A DNA stretch of 64,000 nucleotides from Candidatus Dietzia intestinipullorum (GTDB taxonomy: Bacteria > Actinomycetota > Actinomycetes > Mycobacteriales > Mycobacteriaceae): positions 1-64,000 of the forward strand of contig DWWP01000015.1 in the NCBI GenBank assembly GCA_019119635.1, read 5' to 3'. Positions within the stretch are counted from its first letter, which is position 1, and each line of letters begins with the position of its first letter. The position numbers and the translations under genes are program-made. A model generated the notes under the pieces. It was not told the DNA's origin, made no database searches, and worked only from the letters and a program-made list of their open reading frames with translations. Shown here piece by piece: positions 1-9,489 of this stretch.

Positions 1-804
1 ATGGATCCCGTCGCGCCTGAACAGCCATCCTCGTGGCTCTCTCCCGAAGCTCGTCCGGGTACTTCCTCGGTGCTGCCATGCTCCTCATCCTCCCGTGGAT
101 TCAGAGCCTCCACCAGACCCGGGGCGATTCAGAGCGCCGTCGCGCAGCAGCTGAGCAGCAGCGAGGTCGTGAAGCTGCCCGACGGGTCCTCGGTCACCAG
201 GGCGGACCTGGCCGCATACACGATGACGCAGAAGATCAGCGAAGAGTTGAAGACGACGACTTCAGCCTCGGCTGACCTCGCCGAGGCCGTCCGTAAGCGC
301 GGCAACGTCCGTATCGACACGGACAAGCTCACCGAGCACGCTGTGAAGGTGCTTGATCAATGTCTGGCGAAGGCTGTCGAGGCTCCAGTCCAGAGGGTCG
401 AGCAGACCGTCGCGGGGCTCGAAGATCGGGTGGGCAGGCTCGGCACTGAGAAGCTCGCTGAGGTGACCGGCCGCGCCCACGAGGTGGTCAGCGCCGTCGG
501 GCGGGCCGAGCGGCGGGTCGAGCGACTCTCGGCGAGGGTCACCTGGGCGACGGTCGGTCGTATGTGCCTTGCCCTCGTCCCGTTCACCGTCGCGTTCATC
601 ATGCTCGCGGGGATGGTCGGCGGGATCACGCAGATGCTCGGCCTCGGGCCACTGCTCGGATGGGCCTGGGACTCGTTCGCCACCGCGAGCACCTGGTGGG
701 CGAAGGGACTCATCGCTCTCGCCGCCCTAGGCGGATGCGCTCTGTTCGGTTGGCTGCTCTGGTGGCTCGGGAAGAAGCTGTACGAGAGCTATCGTGGCTG
801 GTAG
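1..804 (+). CDS. Coiled-coil membrane protein of mobile element, unknown function (5' end uncertain)
   Basis: Function not recognised. From about residue 42 the sequence looks like a genuine protein: a short element containing LPDGSSVTRADLAAYT, a long charged helical region rich in R, E, V and A (about 80-180) likely to be coiled coil, then hydrophobic segments at about 190-222 and 238-258 with a basic C-terminal tail. This layout resembles accessory membrane proteins found beside relaxases on actinobacterial plasmids, which is only a family-level impression. The first 40 residues are rich in S, P and R and do not look like coding sequence. Frame +3 over bases 30-120 is instead hydrophobic (FLGAAMLLILPW), so the true start may lie upstream of the window, or a frameshift may separate the two parts. 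A perfect hairpin follows the stop. Confidence 0.5.
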   Translation: MDPVAPEQPSSWLSPEARPGTSSVLPCSSSSRGFRASTRPGAIQSAVAQQLSSSEVVKLPDGSSVTRADLAAYTMTQKISEELKTTTSASADLAEAVRKRGNVRIDTDKLTEHAVKVLDQCLAKAVEAPVQRVEQTVAGLEDRVGRLGTEKLAEVTGRAHEVVSAVGRAERRVERLSARVTWATVGRMCLALVPFTVAFIMLAGMVGGITQMLGLGPLLGWAWDSFATASTWWAKGLIALAALGGCALFGWLLWWLGKKLYESYRGW

Positions 805-817
805 CCGAGAGAAAGTG

Positions 818-847
818 AGTGCCCCGTAGCCGAAGCTACGGGGCACT
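818..847 (+). terminator. Perfect 13-bp hairpin after the first ORF
   Basis: agtgccccgtagc and gctacggggcact pair perfectly around a cgaa tetraloop. It starts 14 bp after the stop of the upstream gene and lies just beyond the end of the minus-strand genes, so it may serve both directions. There is no T-tract. Confidence 0.7.
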
Positions 848-901
848 CTGAACTCAGTCGACTTCGGGGTCATCACCGAACAACTCGGCATCGGTGTCGT
901 A

Positions 902-1060
902 TTACCCGAGAAGGGCGCGCTGCTGGCGGATCAGTTCGACGGTTGCCTTGTGCAGGGCGAGCAGGTCATGGAGGTGAGCCTCCTCATCGCCCATCTCGGG
1001 GTTGCCGACCCACCAGCGAAACGATTCGGCGTGGCTGTAGGCGTTGGACTCAGCACTCAT
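902..1060 (-). CDS. Small 52-aa protein downstream of ardA, unknown function
   Basis: This short ORF starts MSAESNAYSHAESFRWW 11 bp after the ArdA stop, with an AAGGGA ribosome-binding site, so it is probably cotranscribed with ardA. The region containing WWVGNPEMGDEEAHLHDLLALH is a plausible small helical domain. I do not recognise a family. After its TAA stop the same frame continues with an acidic 15-residue stretch (YDTDAELFGDDPEVD) to a TGA at 854-856. The protein may therefore once have been 68 aa long. The ORF track only shows it as the tail of a longer shadow frame. Confidence 0.55.
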   Translation of the reverse strand: MSAESNAYSHAESFRWWVGNPEMGDEEAHLHDLLALHKATVELIRQQRALLG

Positions 1061-1071
1061 GATCGTTCCCT

Positions 1072-1626
1072 TCACAGGTCCCTGAAGACGTACACGGAGA
1101 TCGCGTCGGCTCGGACAACCGTGTAGTCGTGTTCGAGGTCGCGCGTCCAGGCATCCCAGTTGAAGTAACGCAGAAGCTGTTCCGGGGCGTCCTGCGGGAT
1201 GAGGCCGATCTCCTCGGCGAGGGTCTCGGCGTAGTCCCGGAAGCTGCCCCAGGTTCCGCAGAAGCGCTCTTCGAAGTCGGAAACAGACGGCAGGTCTCCA
1301 GTGCCTTCGGCGACGTAGCTGCCGGAGGCCGTCCAAGCGCACAGAGCATCGCGCTGGTGCTCGGGGACCCCGAGGAGGACACGTGCCCACTCTGCGGCTT
1401 CCGACGGGCTCATCTCGCCCGAGGTGGGGATGTTCTCGTGGTCCATCACCCACAGCTCCTCGCATCCAGGGCGCACGCGATGAGCGCCGCTGTGGACGTC
1501 AGCAAGGGTGACTTCGTCGGCGGTCTCGGCGTCGAACCATTCGCCGACGAGACGAGCGTTGTTGTAGCAGGCGAGGCAGCCGATCCAGGCTCGTGGAGTG
1601 TTGTCGGTGTTCGTTCGGGTGGTCAT
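1072..1626 (-). CDS. ardA: Antirestriction protein ArdA
   Basis: ArdA proteins are acidic DNA mimics that bind and block type I restriction enzymes, protecting incoming mobile DNA. The 184-aa product has the family pattern: WIGCLACYNN near the N-terminus, HENIP in the middle, GTWGSFRDYAETLAEEIG, then RYFNWDAWTRDLEHDYTVV near the C-terminus, and an excess of D and E throughout. The ATG at 1626 is chosen over the track start at 1719 because GGAGGAG sits 6-7 nt upstream and family homology begins right after it. A small ORF follows within 11 bp. Its presence supports the view that this region is a conjugative or mobilisable element, and it sits beside a type III R-M system that ArdA is not known to target. 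Confidence 0.9.
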   Translation of the reverse strand: MTTRTNTDNTPRAWIGCLACYNNARLVGEWFDAETADEVTLADVHSGAHRVRPGCEELWVMDHENIPTSGEMSPSEAAEWARVLLGVPEHQRDALCAWTASGSYVAEGTGDLPSVSDFEERFCGTWGSFRDYAETLAEEIGLIPQDAPEQLLRYFNWDAWTRDLEHDYTVVRADAISVYVFRDL

Positions 1627-1649
1627 GGCGGGTCTCCTCCGTGGTTGAG

Positions 1650-1717
1650 GAGAGCGGCGGGCGCGACAGGCAGTCGTGCTCGGTGAATCGACGCGCTTAC
1701 GCCACGTCGCCGCTCTC
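1650..1717. repeat. 10-bp inverted repeat in the ardA leader
   Basis: gagagcggcg (1650-1659) and cgccgctctc (1708-1717) are perfect inverted copies 48 bp apart, directly upstream of the ardA ribosome-binding site. It could be a regulator site or fold the ardA 5' leader. A small hairpin (gccacg/cgtggc, about 1732-1748) follows before the integrase stop. No other feature was seen in the 137-bp gap. Confidence 0.4.
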
Positions 1718-1763
1718 AAGAGGTCTCCCGGCCACGCTCCGCGTGGCTACCCAACCAGGTGGT

Positions 1764-3320
1764 CTACCTCCAGTTGACGACGACGGACTCGGTCCTGAAC
1801 CCCTTGCGCCCGCGCGGCTGCGGGAGAAGCGTGATCGTGGCGAGGGCGTCGATGGTCTGACGACGGAGGTCAAGTGACGCTTCCCGGAATGCTGCGGCAG
1901 GGTCATCGACGCCCAGGATCGGCGACAGCGCGCCCGCACGGCTTTGCATCAGCCTTTCGGCCTCCAGCTCCTGGATACGCGCTTCTGCAGCGTCCCGTAC
2001 GCGCTTGAGGTCGCGTGCCTCAATGATCTCGGAATCGTAGTCGGCCTCGGCTCGCAGGATGCGCGCCCTCTGGTTGCTGACCGCCGAGTCGATGCCTGCT
2101 GTGTGCGGCCCGCCGTCCGCGACCTCGACCATCACCCTCGCGTCCTTGCGCGCAAGACGCTTGGCGATGACCGTGGTGACGAAGTCGTCGATGGCGGCGC
2201 CCGAGCGGACGATGTGGCCCGCGCACTTGTACCCGCGCGGCGCCCCGGTTACTTTCCTCCCGCACACCTCGCCGGTCTCCTCGTCGGCGTATCCGCACCG
2301 GTAGAGCCCGCTCCCGAGGTGCTTGCGCTTGGTCGAGCCGGATGTGTTCGTCACCCGCTCCGTGTCGTCGAGGACTTGCTGAGCCTTCCACCACGTCTCG
2401 TCGTCGACGATCGGCTCCCACTGCCCTCGGATCGGCTCTCCGGCGTCGTCTCGGAGGATCTGTGCTTTCCACATCCGGCGTCGCTTCCCGTCGGCCTGGG
2501 CGAACTTCGGCGTGTAAGTGCTCAGCGCCGCATAACGCGGGTTGCGCAGGATGCCGAGCACGGTCGAGGGAGACCACGGACCGTCCTCGACGATCGGCCT
2601 AGGTTCGAGGCCCTGCTGCTCGCGGGCGGCGGCGCGCTCGACACTCACGGTGTGCGTGTGCTTGGGCAGTGGTGTGATCCCATCAATCTCCTCGGCGCCA
2701 CTGAGAGCCCGGGCAAGGGAGCGCAGCGACTCGGGGTGCTCGACCCTCGTGAACAGATCGTAGATCGCCCTCACGGCCTCAGCCTCGTGGCGGATTACAT
2801 CGCCGTCTACGGCGTAGCCGAGCGGTCGCATGCCCTTCGGAGCGCGGCCCTGCATAGCGCGCTAACGCTGGGCTGCAGACTGGCGGGCACTCTTGCGTTC
2901 CATCTCGGCCCGCGCCACAGCCGCCTTGATGCGTGCATACATACGCCCACCGTCGGTGGAGAGGTCCGCGTCACCGTTGGCTGTGACGAGGGCGAGTCCG
3001 CGCAGCTCGGCGGCGTCGATCCAGTCCTCCAGCTGTCGGGGCTGTCGGGTGAGCCTGTCGAGGTCGTAGCAGATGATCGCGTCGAACCGTCCGAGCAGGT
3101 AGTCGGCGACCATGCGGTCGTAGTCCGGGCGGATCGCTGTTCGGTCGGTGGCGCTCTTGGACTGGTCCACGTAGGTCTCGATGACGTCCCAGCGCCGGAA
3201 CTGGGCGAGGTTCTCGCAGTCCTCGCGCTGGCGTTCGATGGCGAGCCCGTCCATCTCGCGGTCCTGCGAGATGCGGAGGTAGATGGCTGCCTTACGGGGC
3301 GCGGTTGACGGCATGTTCAT
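1764..3320 (-). pseudogene. Large serine integrase interrupted by an in-frame amber codon
   Basis: Large serine recombinases integrate and excise phages and elements between short att sites. The frame holds the N-terminal resolvase domain (YLRISQDREMDG, in which the Ser of RIS is the expected nucleophile; IICYDLDRLTR), then the recombinase domain (GMRPLGYAV; ILRNPRYAA), a Cys-rich zinc ribbon (RCGYAD, EVCGRK, YKCAGH) and a C-terminal coiled coil (ARIQELEAERL). A TAG at 2862-2864 splits it into 2862-3320 (152 aa) and 1764-2855 (363 aa). Both parts are in the same frame, with only R-A between the TAG and the next ATG. Without the stop the protein would be about 519 aa, normal for the family. 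CAG (Gln) to TAG is the simplest explanation. Suppression or reinitiation cannot be excluded. An SD (GGGAGG) precedes the start. Confidence 0.85.
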
Positions 3321-3375
3321 GCATCCAGGCTACCTCCCAGACGTAAGTTGCGTACAGAACTCCATTGTATGCGAG

Positions 3376-6300
3376 TTAGAATATTCGCTGTTGTTGAGAA
3401 GTGCTTACCTTCCGGAGACGCGCATAGTTGAGGAGATCAGTCACGGAGGCATTCTTCTTATGCCATTCGTTCACGATGCTCTCCCCGAGCAACACGTATG
3501 CCCACTCCCGACCATCGCGTTGTTCTTCCGGCAACTCATTCACCTGCTCGCACCATGCCAACGCCGCTTTCTGCTTTCGCTGCACGTTCTCGTCACTGAG
3601 CGCCGATTGTGCTTTGGTCTCGACGACGTAGATGGTGAACGGTGTGCGGATGAGGAAGTCTGGCGAGTACTGCGCCGGCATGCCATCGGCTTTCAGGTAC
3701 GGCCGACGAAGAAAATCGTGCCGGTACTCGTGCACCTTGGCCAGGGCTTCGATGCCCGAGTCCTTGTCGGCCCAGCGGATGAAGCGTCGCTCAAGCCCTC
3801 CGCCGTGGGATGGGATCGGCAGTTTCGGATAGATGCACTTGTTGACTTCTTCGGCGGTGCTGCCACGAACCGGGATAGTGGTGACCTCAGACAGTGAGCG
3901 GTGCTGCACCTCGGCGGAAGCCACCACCTGGCTGTCCTGGAGTTCGACGAGCTTGGTGGCGAACGTTCCTGCGATGCTGTGCGCGACGTCGTCAAGCAGC
4001 AGCACGCGCCAGTTCTCTTCGCCCAGCGGGTCGAACTCTTGACCGAATAGGCGGTGACGGATGTAGCTGTCGAGCCAGCCGGTGAGCAGCGGGCGGTACG
4101 CCTGGAGAATTGGGAACTTTGCGTTCTCGTTGTACTTGCTCTGGCTTTTCGTCATCGTCCGGCCGAGCGCCTCGGTGATGCGCGTTGTCATACGCGAGAG
4201 GTAGTCGTTGTAGCCGGTGGCAGTGAGAACGCCGCCATCGACGCGGTAGTCACCGTACTGTGTACCCGTTTCGGCGTCGTGCGAGACGAACCGGTCGCCC
4301 TTGCCAACGGTCTTGATGATCAGGTCGAGCGGATACGGCGACGACGCAAGCTCGAGCGGATTGATGCTCGGCTGGCGCAATTCCTCGTCGGCATCGCGCA
4401 AGATGACAGGAATCTCGAAGTCGTACGCTTGGTAGCCAGGGCGCAGATCAACGTGCTCCAGGTCGCCGGTGGCACCGGTGCTCTCGGCGTCGTCACCGGA
4501 TTCGACCATGAGCCCGCCTCTGAGCAGTTCATCGTAGAAATCGCTGAACGCCGGGTGCTCGACGATGAACAGCACGTCGAAGTAGTTAGTCGGTTCCAGC
4601 CCCTTACTGATGCGCTCCCGAGTCTCCGCCTTAAGCTCGTCGATTGAGGGGTCGCCGCGCCACATCAGGCGCAGGCCCCGCCCAATCGTCTGCTCCAGCA
4701 GGATGGATGCCTGTGACGAGCGCAGCGGCACGATGACTGCGATATTGCTGACGTCGAATCCTTCACGGAGCATGAGCACCGAGACGATGACCTTGGGCTG
4801 CTTGTGCCGGTCGACGTCGAACAGTTTCTCACGGATCGGCTCCCAGTCCTTCGGACCAAGCTCGGCCTTGCGGCCGGAGTCGACACGCAGGATGTCGTCC
4901 TCAGAAAGTCCGGTGCTCTGGAGGTACTCGACGACGTGCGGTGTGACGTTGGTGTCCTCGCAGACCACCAGCAACTTCGGATGCTTGTCCGGATCGGCGT
5001 CGGCGAACTGTTCTTCGAGGATCTGGAGCTTCTTCAGTCCAGCCTGGAGCATGACACGCTGACCGTTCGACAGGCCGGTGACGCGCTTCTGCTCGTCGCG
5101 CTCTGCCTTGAAGTCCAGCGGTAGCGCCGCGATCTCCTTGCGCTTATCGAGCGCAAGCGACTTGACGAGTCCGGCACGCATGGCGGACTTGAGGTCAAAG
5201 TCAACAACGATGTGCGGGAAGTAAGCCTTGCCCTTCGAGCGCCCCGAGCCGACCTCGTTGTAGGGGGTTGCGGAAAAGTCGATCTGGATGAAACGGCGGC
5301 CCTTTGTCGAGGCGATCTCACTCAGGCTCTTCTGCCACTCGACGTCGGTGACCTCATCGGCCTTGCGCACCTCGTGGATGTGGTGTGCCTCGTCGTTGAA
5401 CACGACCAGGTCAGGCAGGTCTTTCAACGCTTGGAGTGGGCCGCCCCGCAGGAACCGCCGGTCCAGCACATCGAGCGCGTTCCCGGCGCTCTTGCCAGGA
5501 GTGACCGGGAAGAAACTCTCGACTGCAGCCTTCGGGTCGATTTCGGCGCCAGGCGCTTCGACCTCGTCATCGTCGAGGAAGTCGGGGTTTTCCTTGCCTG
5601 CGAGTAGATGCCAGTTTGTGATCGCGATCAGGCCCGATCCAGTAACCTTGCGACCGATCTCGGTCTTGGTGACCACAGACGACTGAAGGAACGTGAAGAC
5701 CTGCGTGCGGTAGGTGTCCGGGATAAACAGATCCTGCTGACGGTAGATGTCACTCGTGGCGAAGTCTCGCTCACCATTCTGTTCTTTGCCCTGGAACGAG
5801 TCCAGGAGCCGGTCGTACACGATGAGACCCGGCGCGACGAGCAGGAAGTTGCTGGAGAAGCGCGGATCCTGCGGGTTCGCGAGCTTGTTCAGGTACTGCC
5901 AGACCAGCAGGGCGTTCAGCACCCACGTCTTACCGGTGCCCGTGGCCATCTTCGCTGCATACTTCGGGTGGTCGTGGCGGTCGCGCGTCACCTCGCCGAG
6001 CACACCGCCCTCAAGCATCGCTTCCGGAGCGACTGACTCGAAGAGATCTCGCAGACGAGTCGTGCCGAGAACCTCGTGCGCGTAGATGATGTGGAGGATC
6101 GCGGCGCGTTGTCCAGCGTGGAAGTTCAGCTCACGGAGTTCGCAGTAGTCCTGCTGAAACCAGAAACGCAGCAGTTCGGCCGTCACCGGAGTGACCTGGT
6201 CGAGCAGCTTCGAACCGGTGCCAACGACGATGCCGGGGATCAGCGGGTCAACGGCCGCAGCGAGCCCCTTGGCAAGCGGGAAGTCAGCAAAACCACTCAC
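3376..6300 (-). CDS. res: Type III restriction endonuclease subunit Res
   Basis: Res subunits hydrolyse ATP, travel along DNA and cut when two unmethylated sites are engaged together with Mod. The 974-aa protein has the SF2 helicase core: Walker [10 protein letters not shown] at about 118-126, a DEAH box in [13 protein letters not shown], motif [11 protein letters not shown] and motif [11 protein letters not shown]. Near residues 870-890 it has a C-terminal PD-(D/E)xK nuclease signature, YSPDFLI followed by YVVETKAQ. Length and order fit type III Res. The ATG overlaps the mod stop as ATGA, which indicates translational coupling. All catalytic motifs are intact, so the enzyme is expected to be active. 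The gene ends 55 bp from the integrase start. Confidence 0.9.
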   Translation of the reverse strand: MSGFADFPLAKGLAAAVDPLIPGIVVGTGSKLLDQVTPVTAELLRFWFQQDYCELRELNFHAGQRAAILHIIYAHEVLGTTRLRDLFESVAPEAMLEGGVLGEVTRDRHDHPKYAAKMATGTGKTWVLNALLVWQYLNKLANPQDPRFSSNFLLVAPGLIVYDRLLDSFQGKEQNGERDFATSDIYRQQDLFIPDTYRTQVFTFLQSSVVTKTEIGRKVTGSGLIAITNWHLLAGKENPDFLDDDEVEAPGAEIDPKAAVESFFPVTPGKSAGNALDVLDRRFLRGGPLQALKDLPDLVVFNDEAHHIHEVRKADEVTDVEWQKSLSEIASTKGRRFIQIDFSATPYNEVGSGRSKGKAYFPHIVVDFDLKSAMRAGLVKSLALDKRKEIAALPLDFKAERDEQKRVTGLSNGQRVMLQAGLKKLQILEEQFADADPDKHPKLLVVCEDTNVTPHVVEYLQSTGLSEDDILRVDSGRKAELGPKDWEPIREKLFDVDRHKQPKVIVSVLMLREGFDVSNIAVIVPLRSSQASILLEQTIGRGLRLMWRGDPSIDELKAETRERISKGLEPTNYFDVLFIVEHPAFSDFYDELLRGGLMVESGDDAESTGATGDLEHVDLRPGYQAYDFEIPVILRDADEELRQPSINPLELASSPYPLDLIIKTVGKGDRFVSHDAETGTQYGDYRVDGGVLTATGYNDYLSRMTTRITEALGRTMTKSQSKYNENAKFPILQAYRPLLTGWLDSYIRHRLFGQEFDPLGEENWRVLLLDDVAHSIAGTFATKLVELQDSQVVASAEVQHRSLSEVTTIPVRGSTAEEVNKCIYPKLPIPSHGGGLERRFIRWADKDSGIEALAKVHEYRHDFLRRPYLKADGMPAQYSPDFLIRTPFTIYVVETKAQSALSDENVQRKQKAALAWCEQVNELPEEQRDGREWAYVLLGESIVNEWHKKNASVTDLLNYARLRKVSTSQQQRIF

Positions 6301-8264
6301 GGCTGCACCTCCACACCCGAGATGACGACTTCAGACTCGAAACCGAACACGTCAACCGCACGAACACAGACTGTGCGCGGACCATCTGCCTGGGGCAGAT
6401 CGAGTACTGCGGTCGTGACGACCCGCAGCTCATCGCCGTCATTTTCGGTGTTGCCCCGATAGTCCTGCCACACCGAGCGGAACACCTCGCCGTCGTAGTC
6501 GGGGTCGACCGCCCAGTACTCAATGAGCGCCAGCGGCTCGGAGTTCATCACATCCTGGAGCTTTGCTCGGTTTGCCTGATCGAGGTTGATCGCTTCTGGT
6601 GACAGCAGTACGTAATTCTGCAGGCTGACCGCCAAGGACTCGCGCTCACCGTCTGTGGTGCGCGCAACGACCTCGGCCTGTAGATATTGCAGGCTCGAGA
6701 AGCGCACATCAGAAGCGAGCCTGTCCGCCCCCTTCTTCTTCAAACGATCGAGCAGATCCGGCGGGATAACCAGCACCTCGAGGTTCGGATCATTGAGATC
6801 GTTGATGTCCTGACCGATGCCAGCAGAGAAGTTCCAGCCGAGCACCACTACTTTGTCGAAGCCGCCCATCTTGACGTCGCGGTACCCCTGTGCGCGTTTC
6901 AACGTGGAAATAGTGGTGAGACGCGATGGGCTGTCCGCATAAACGAGAATGCGCGTGCCGGGCAACCTGCCAAGGCTGCCGTTCACGTTCTCCTCGGGCG
7001 GCAGGGGAAGCGCACCGAAGAGGTCGAGCACGACCTTCGCAAGATCTCCGACACGGAACGAGCGCCCAAGCGTCGAACGTGCTTGCTCCATCTGGTAATC
7101 GCCGATGGCCTGGTAGAGGAACGGCTTCGCGTCCTGGTCGATGAGGCGCTTACGGGTGACCATCACTGCAGGTTTCCCCAGATCGGACACGATCCAGCGG
7201 CGACCACGCTTCTCTGCAGCTGCCGCAGTTGTCCCAGAGCCAGCGAAAAAATCAGCGACGAGCCCCCCTTCGGGACAGGATGCATCGATGATCCGTTCAA
7301 GGAGCTTCTCGGGCTTTTGCGTCGCGTAGTCCGTTCTCTCGTGCGCCTGAGAGTGGAGGAACTGAATGTCCGTCCAGACGTCGGGAGCAACTGTCTTAGA
7401 GCGATCGATGTATACGATTCGCCCGTACTTACTCGTGTCGAGTTTCCCAGCCGCTACCAGCGCATTGACCTTATCGCGATCATAGACGAGCAGCTGACGA
7501 ATCTTTCCGGCGGACGAGTTGACGACGTTGACGTTGTATCCCTTATCCAGCACCGCCTGTTGACTATCGGTCGCATCGACTTCAACGGGAGCAAAAGTAT
7601 ACCGGTCAGATTTCGTGTAAAAGAAGAGCGTGTCGTGCATGTTCTGATATCGACTGCTTCCAGCCGTCCAACGCCTGTAATGCCATACCACTTCGTTTCG
7701 AAAGTGTTCCTTACCGAACACCTCATCCATCACAAGCTTGACGTAGTGTCCGACGTGCCAATCAAGATGAACATAAATAGATCCGGTCTCTGACAAGAGC
7801 TCTCGCATGAGAATCAATCGAGGCACGATCATCGCTAAGTAAGAGGCAGTACCGTCCGCCCACGTGTCCGAGTACGCGAACTGCTCCAGCACGGTCGGCT
7901 TCTGGTCGATCGTTGTGCCCGGCAACGTGATTTTCGTCCGGTAGTCGGCCTTGGAGTCGAACGGCGGGTCGATGTAGATCAGATCGATCTTGCCGCGCAG
8001 GCTTGGCGCTTCCTCGTCGCCTGCGAGCAGCGCGGCCATCGCGAGGAGGTTGTCGCCATAGATCAGACGGTTGGGCATCTCAGACGCGTCGGCACCGTCG
8101 TTACCCCAAAAGTTAAAGCCACCGCGATCCTTCGATGGGATCACGAGCTCACGTGTCTGCAGACTGACACGGTTTCGCCCCTCCAGTTGCTCCAGGATCT
8201 GTACCGCTTGACGCTTACCTGCGGCGACGATGCCGGGAAGCTGCTCCAGTAGGGACTTACTCAT
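6297..8264 (-). CDS. mod: Type III DNA methyltransferase subunit Mod
   Basis: Mod recognises the site and methylates adenine, and is also needed for cleavage with Res. The 655-aa protein carries DPPF (motif IV) at about 99-102 in [11 protein letters not shown], and the AdoMet motif [10 protein letters not shown] about 240 residues later. This order is typical of beta-class N6/N4 methyltransferases. Between them lies the target-recognition region. [12 protein letters not shown] is the usual motif preceding FAGSG. GGAGGG lies upstream of the ATG. It is the first gene of the mod-res operon and starts 31 bp from the ychF stop, so the R-M operon sits directly against the chromosomal boundary. The target sequence cannot be read from sequence alone. 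Confidence 0.9.
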   Translation of the reverse strand: MSKSLLEQLPGIVAAGKRQAVQILEQLEGRNRVSLQTRELVIPSKDRGGFNFWGNDGADASEMPNRLIYGDNLLAMAALLAGDEEAPSLRGKIDLIYIDPPFDSKADYRTKITLPGTTIDQKPTVLEQFAYSDTWADGTASYLAMIVPRLILMRELLSETGSIYVHLDWHVGHYVKLVMDEVFGKEHFRNEVVWHYRRWTAGSSRYQNMHDTLFFYTKSDRYTFAPVEVDATDSQQAVLDKGYNVNVVNSSAGKIRQLLVYDRDKVNALVAAGKLDTSKYGRIVYIDRSKTVAPDVWTDIQFLHSQAHERTDYATQKPEKLLERIIDASCPEGGLVADFFAGSGTTAAAAEKRGRRWIVSDLGKPAVMVTRKRLIDQDAKPFLYQAIGDYQMEQARSTLGRSFRVGDLAKVVLDLFGALPLPPEENVNGSLGRLPGTRILVYADSPSRLTTISTLKRAQGYRDVKMGGFDKVVVLGWNFSAGIGQDINDLNDPNLEVLVIPPDLLDRLKKKGADRLASDVRFSSLQYLQAEVVARTTDGERESLAVSLQNYVLLSPEAINLDQANRAKLQDVMNSEPLALIEYWAVDPDYDGEVFRSVWQDYRGNTENDGDELRVVTTAVLDLPQADGPRTVCVRAVDVFGFESEVVISGVEVQP

Positions 8265-8295
8265 GTCCAGCCCTCCTCAGTGAAGTTGATGATAA

Positions 8296-9393
8296 TCACT
8301 TCTTACTCCCAGGCGTTAGTCCCGTCCGGAACTCCACCACGTCGCCGTCGACCATCACGTAGTCCTTACCCTCCATGCGCACCTTGCCCGCGGCCTTGGC
8401 CGCGGCCATCGAGCCCGCGGCGTCGAGCTCGGAGAACGACACGATCTCGGCCTTGATGAAGCCCTTCTCGAAGTCGGTGTGGATCACGCCAGCGGCCTTG
8501 GGGGCGGTGTCGCCCTTGCGGATGGTCCAGGCGCGGGCCTCCTTGGGCCCGGCGGTGAGGTAGGTCTGCAGTCCGAGAGTGTGGAACCCGGCGCGGGCCA
8601 GCCCCGACAGCCCGGGCTCGGTCTGGCCGATGGACTCGAGCAGTTCCATCGCGTCGTCGTCGTCCAGCTCCTGGAGCTCGGCCTCCACCTTGGCGTCCAG
8701 GAACACGGCGTCGGCGGGCGCCACCGCGGCGCTGAGCTCGGCCTTGCGCTCCTCACTGGTGAGGACGGCCTCGTCGGCGTTGAACACGTACAGGAACGGC
8801 TTGGCGGTCATCAGGTGCAGGTCACGGATCAGTCCGCGGTCGATCTCGTCCTGGGCCTGGAACAGCGTGCGCCCGTCCTCCAGGACCGCCTGCGCCTTGC
8901 GGATCTCATCGAGAACCGGCACCAGCGACTTGTCCTTGCGGGAGTCCTTCTCCATCCGCGGGACGGCCTTCTCGACGGTCTCCAGGTCCGCGAGGATCAG
9001 TTCGGTGGCGATCACCTCGATGTCCGCCATCGGGTCCACCTTGCCGTCGACGTGGATGACGTCCGGGTCGTCGAACACCCGCACCACCTGACAGATGGCG
9101 TCGGCCTCGCGGATGTTGGCGAGGAACTTGTTGCCCATCCCCTCACCGGTGCTCGCACCCTTGACGATGCCGGCGATGTCCACGAACGACACGGCGGCGG
9201 GCAGGATCCGCTCGGAGCCGAAGATCTCGGCGAGTCGGCTCAGCCGCGGGTCGGGGAGGTCGACTACACCGACGTTCGGCTCGATGGTGGCGAACGGATA
9301 GTTCGCCGCGAGGGCGTCGTTGTTCGTCAGGGCATTGATCAGGGTCGACTTGCCGACGTTGGGCAGTCCGACGATTCCGAGGGTGAGGCTCAC
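8296..9393 (-). CDS. ychF: Redox-regulated ATPase/GTPase YchF (Obg family) with atypical C-terminus
   Basis: YchF/OLA1 is a translation- and stress-associated P-loop ATPase that binds ribosomes. Visible are the P-loop NVGKST (12-17), the switch region [17 protein letters not shown] (G3), the family-specific NADE in place of NKxD, and a C-terminal TGS domain ([30 protein letters not shown]). I place the start at GTG 9393 because [17 protein letters not shown] matches the usual N-terminus and a TACACT box lies 8 nt upstream, which suggests a leaderless mRNA. The track's 9417 start adds eight non-homologous residues. The family normally ends FRFNV. Here the sequence becomes TGLTPGSKK after FR, exactly where the accessory region begins. 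Confidence 0.93.
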   Translation of the reverse strand: MSLTLGIVGLPNVGKSTLINALTNNDALAANYPFATIEPNVGVVDLPDPRLSRLAEIFGSERILPAAVSFVDIAGIVKGASTGEGMGNKFLANIREADAICQVVRVFDDPDVIHVDGKVDPMADIEVIATELILADLETVEKAVPRMEKDSRKDKSLVPVLDEIRKAQAVLEDGRTLFQAQDEIDRGLIRDLHLMTAKPFLYVFNADEAVLTSEERKAELSAAVAPADAVFLDAKVEAELQELDDDDAMELLESIGQTEPGLSGLARAGFHTLGLQTYLTAGPKEARAWTIRKGDTAPKAAGVIHTDFEKGFIKAEIVSFSELDAAGSMAAAKAAGKVRMEGKDYVMVDGDVVEFRTGLTPGSKK

Positions 9394-9489
9394 GGTCGGC
9401 CAGTGTACGGATCCCACACCGCCCGCTCACCCCGGCCACCGGCCCGCGATACAACGCACCACCGGGGAACCTCTGTCATCATTGGCGAC

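Larger units (their letters stand above)
1..8325. mobile_element. Integrated mobile element (or remnant) with serine integrase, ardA and type III R-M
   Basis: The left 8.3 kb has accessory content unlike the conserved core to its right: a coiled-coil membrane protein, ArdA, a large serine recombinase and a type III restriction-modification operon, mostly on the minus strand. The right limit is set where YchF homology stops (VVEFR) near 8325. The left limit lies outside the window. Two reading frames carry in-frame stops, which suggests decay. The R-M operon could be a separate insertion beside the integrase module. Inferred from gene content; no att repeat is proven. Confidence 0.55.

Noticed and set aside
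1944-3308. 454-aa plus-strand ORF across the integrase
   Set aside because: The minus strand carries clear serine-integrase motifs; this frame has no family resemblance and no ribosome-binding site.
8479-9489. Plus-strand extension of the AI-2E ORF through ychF
   Set aside because: It is antisense to conserved YchF motifs; the transporter begins at ATG 9490.
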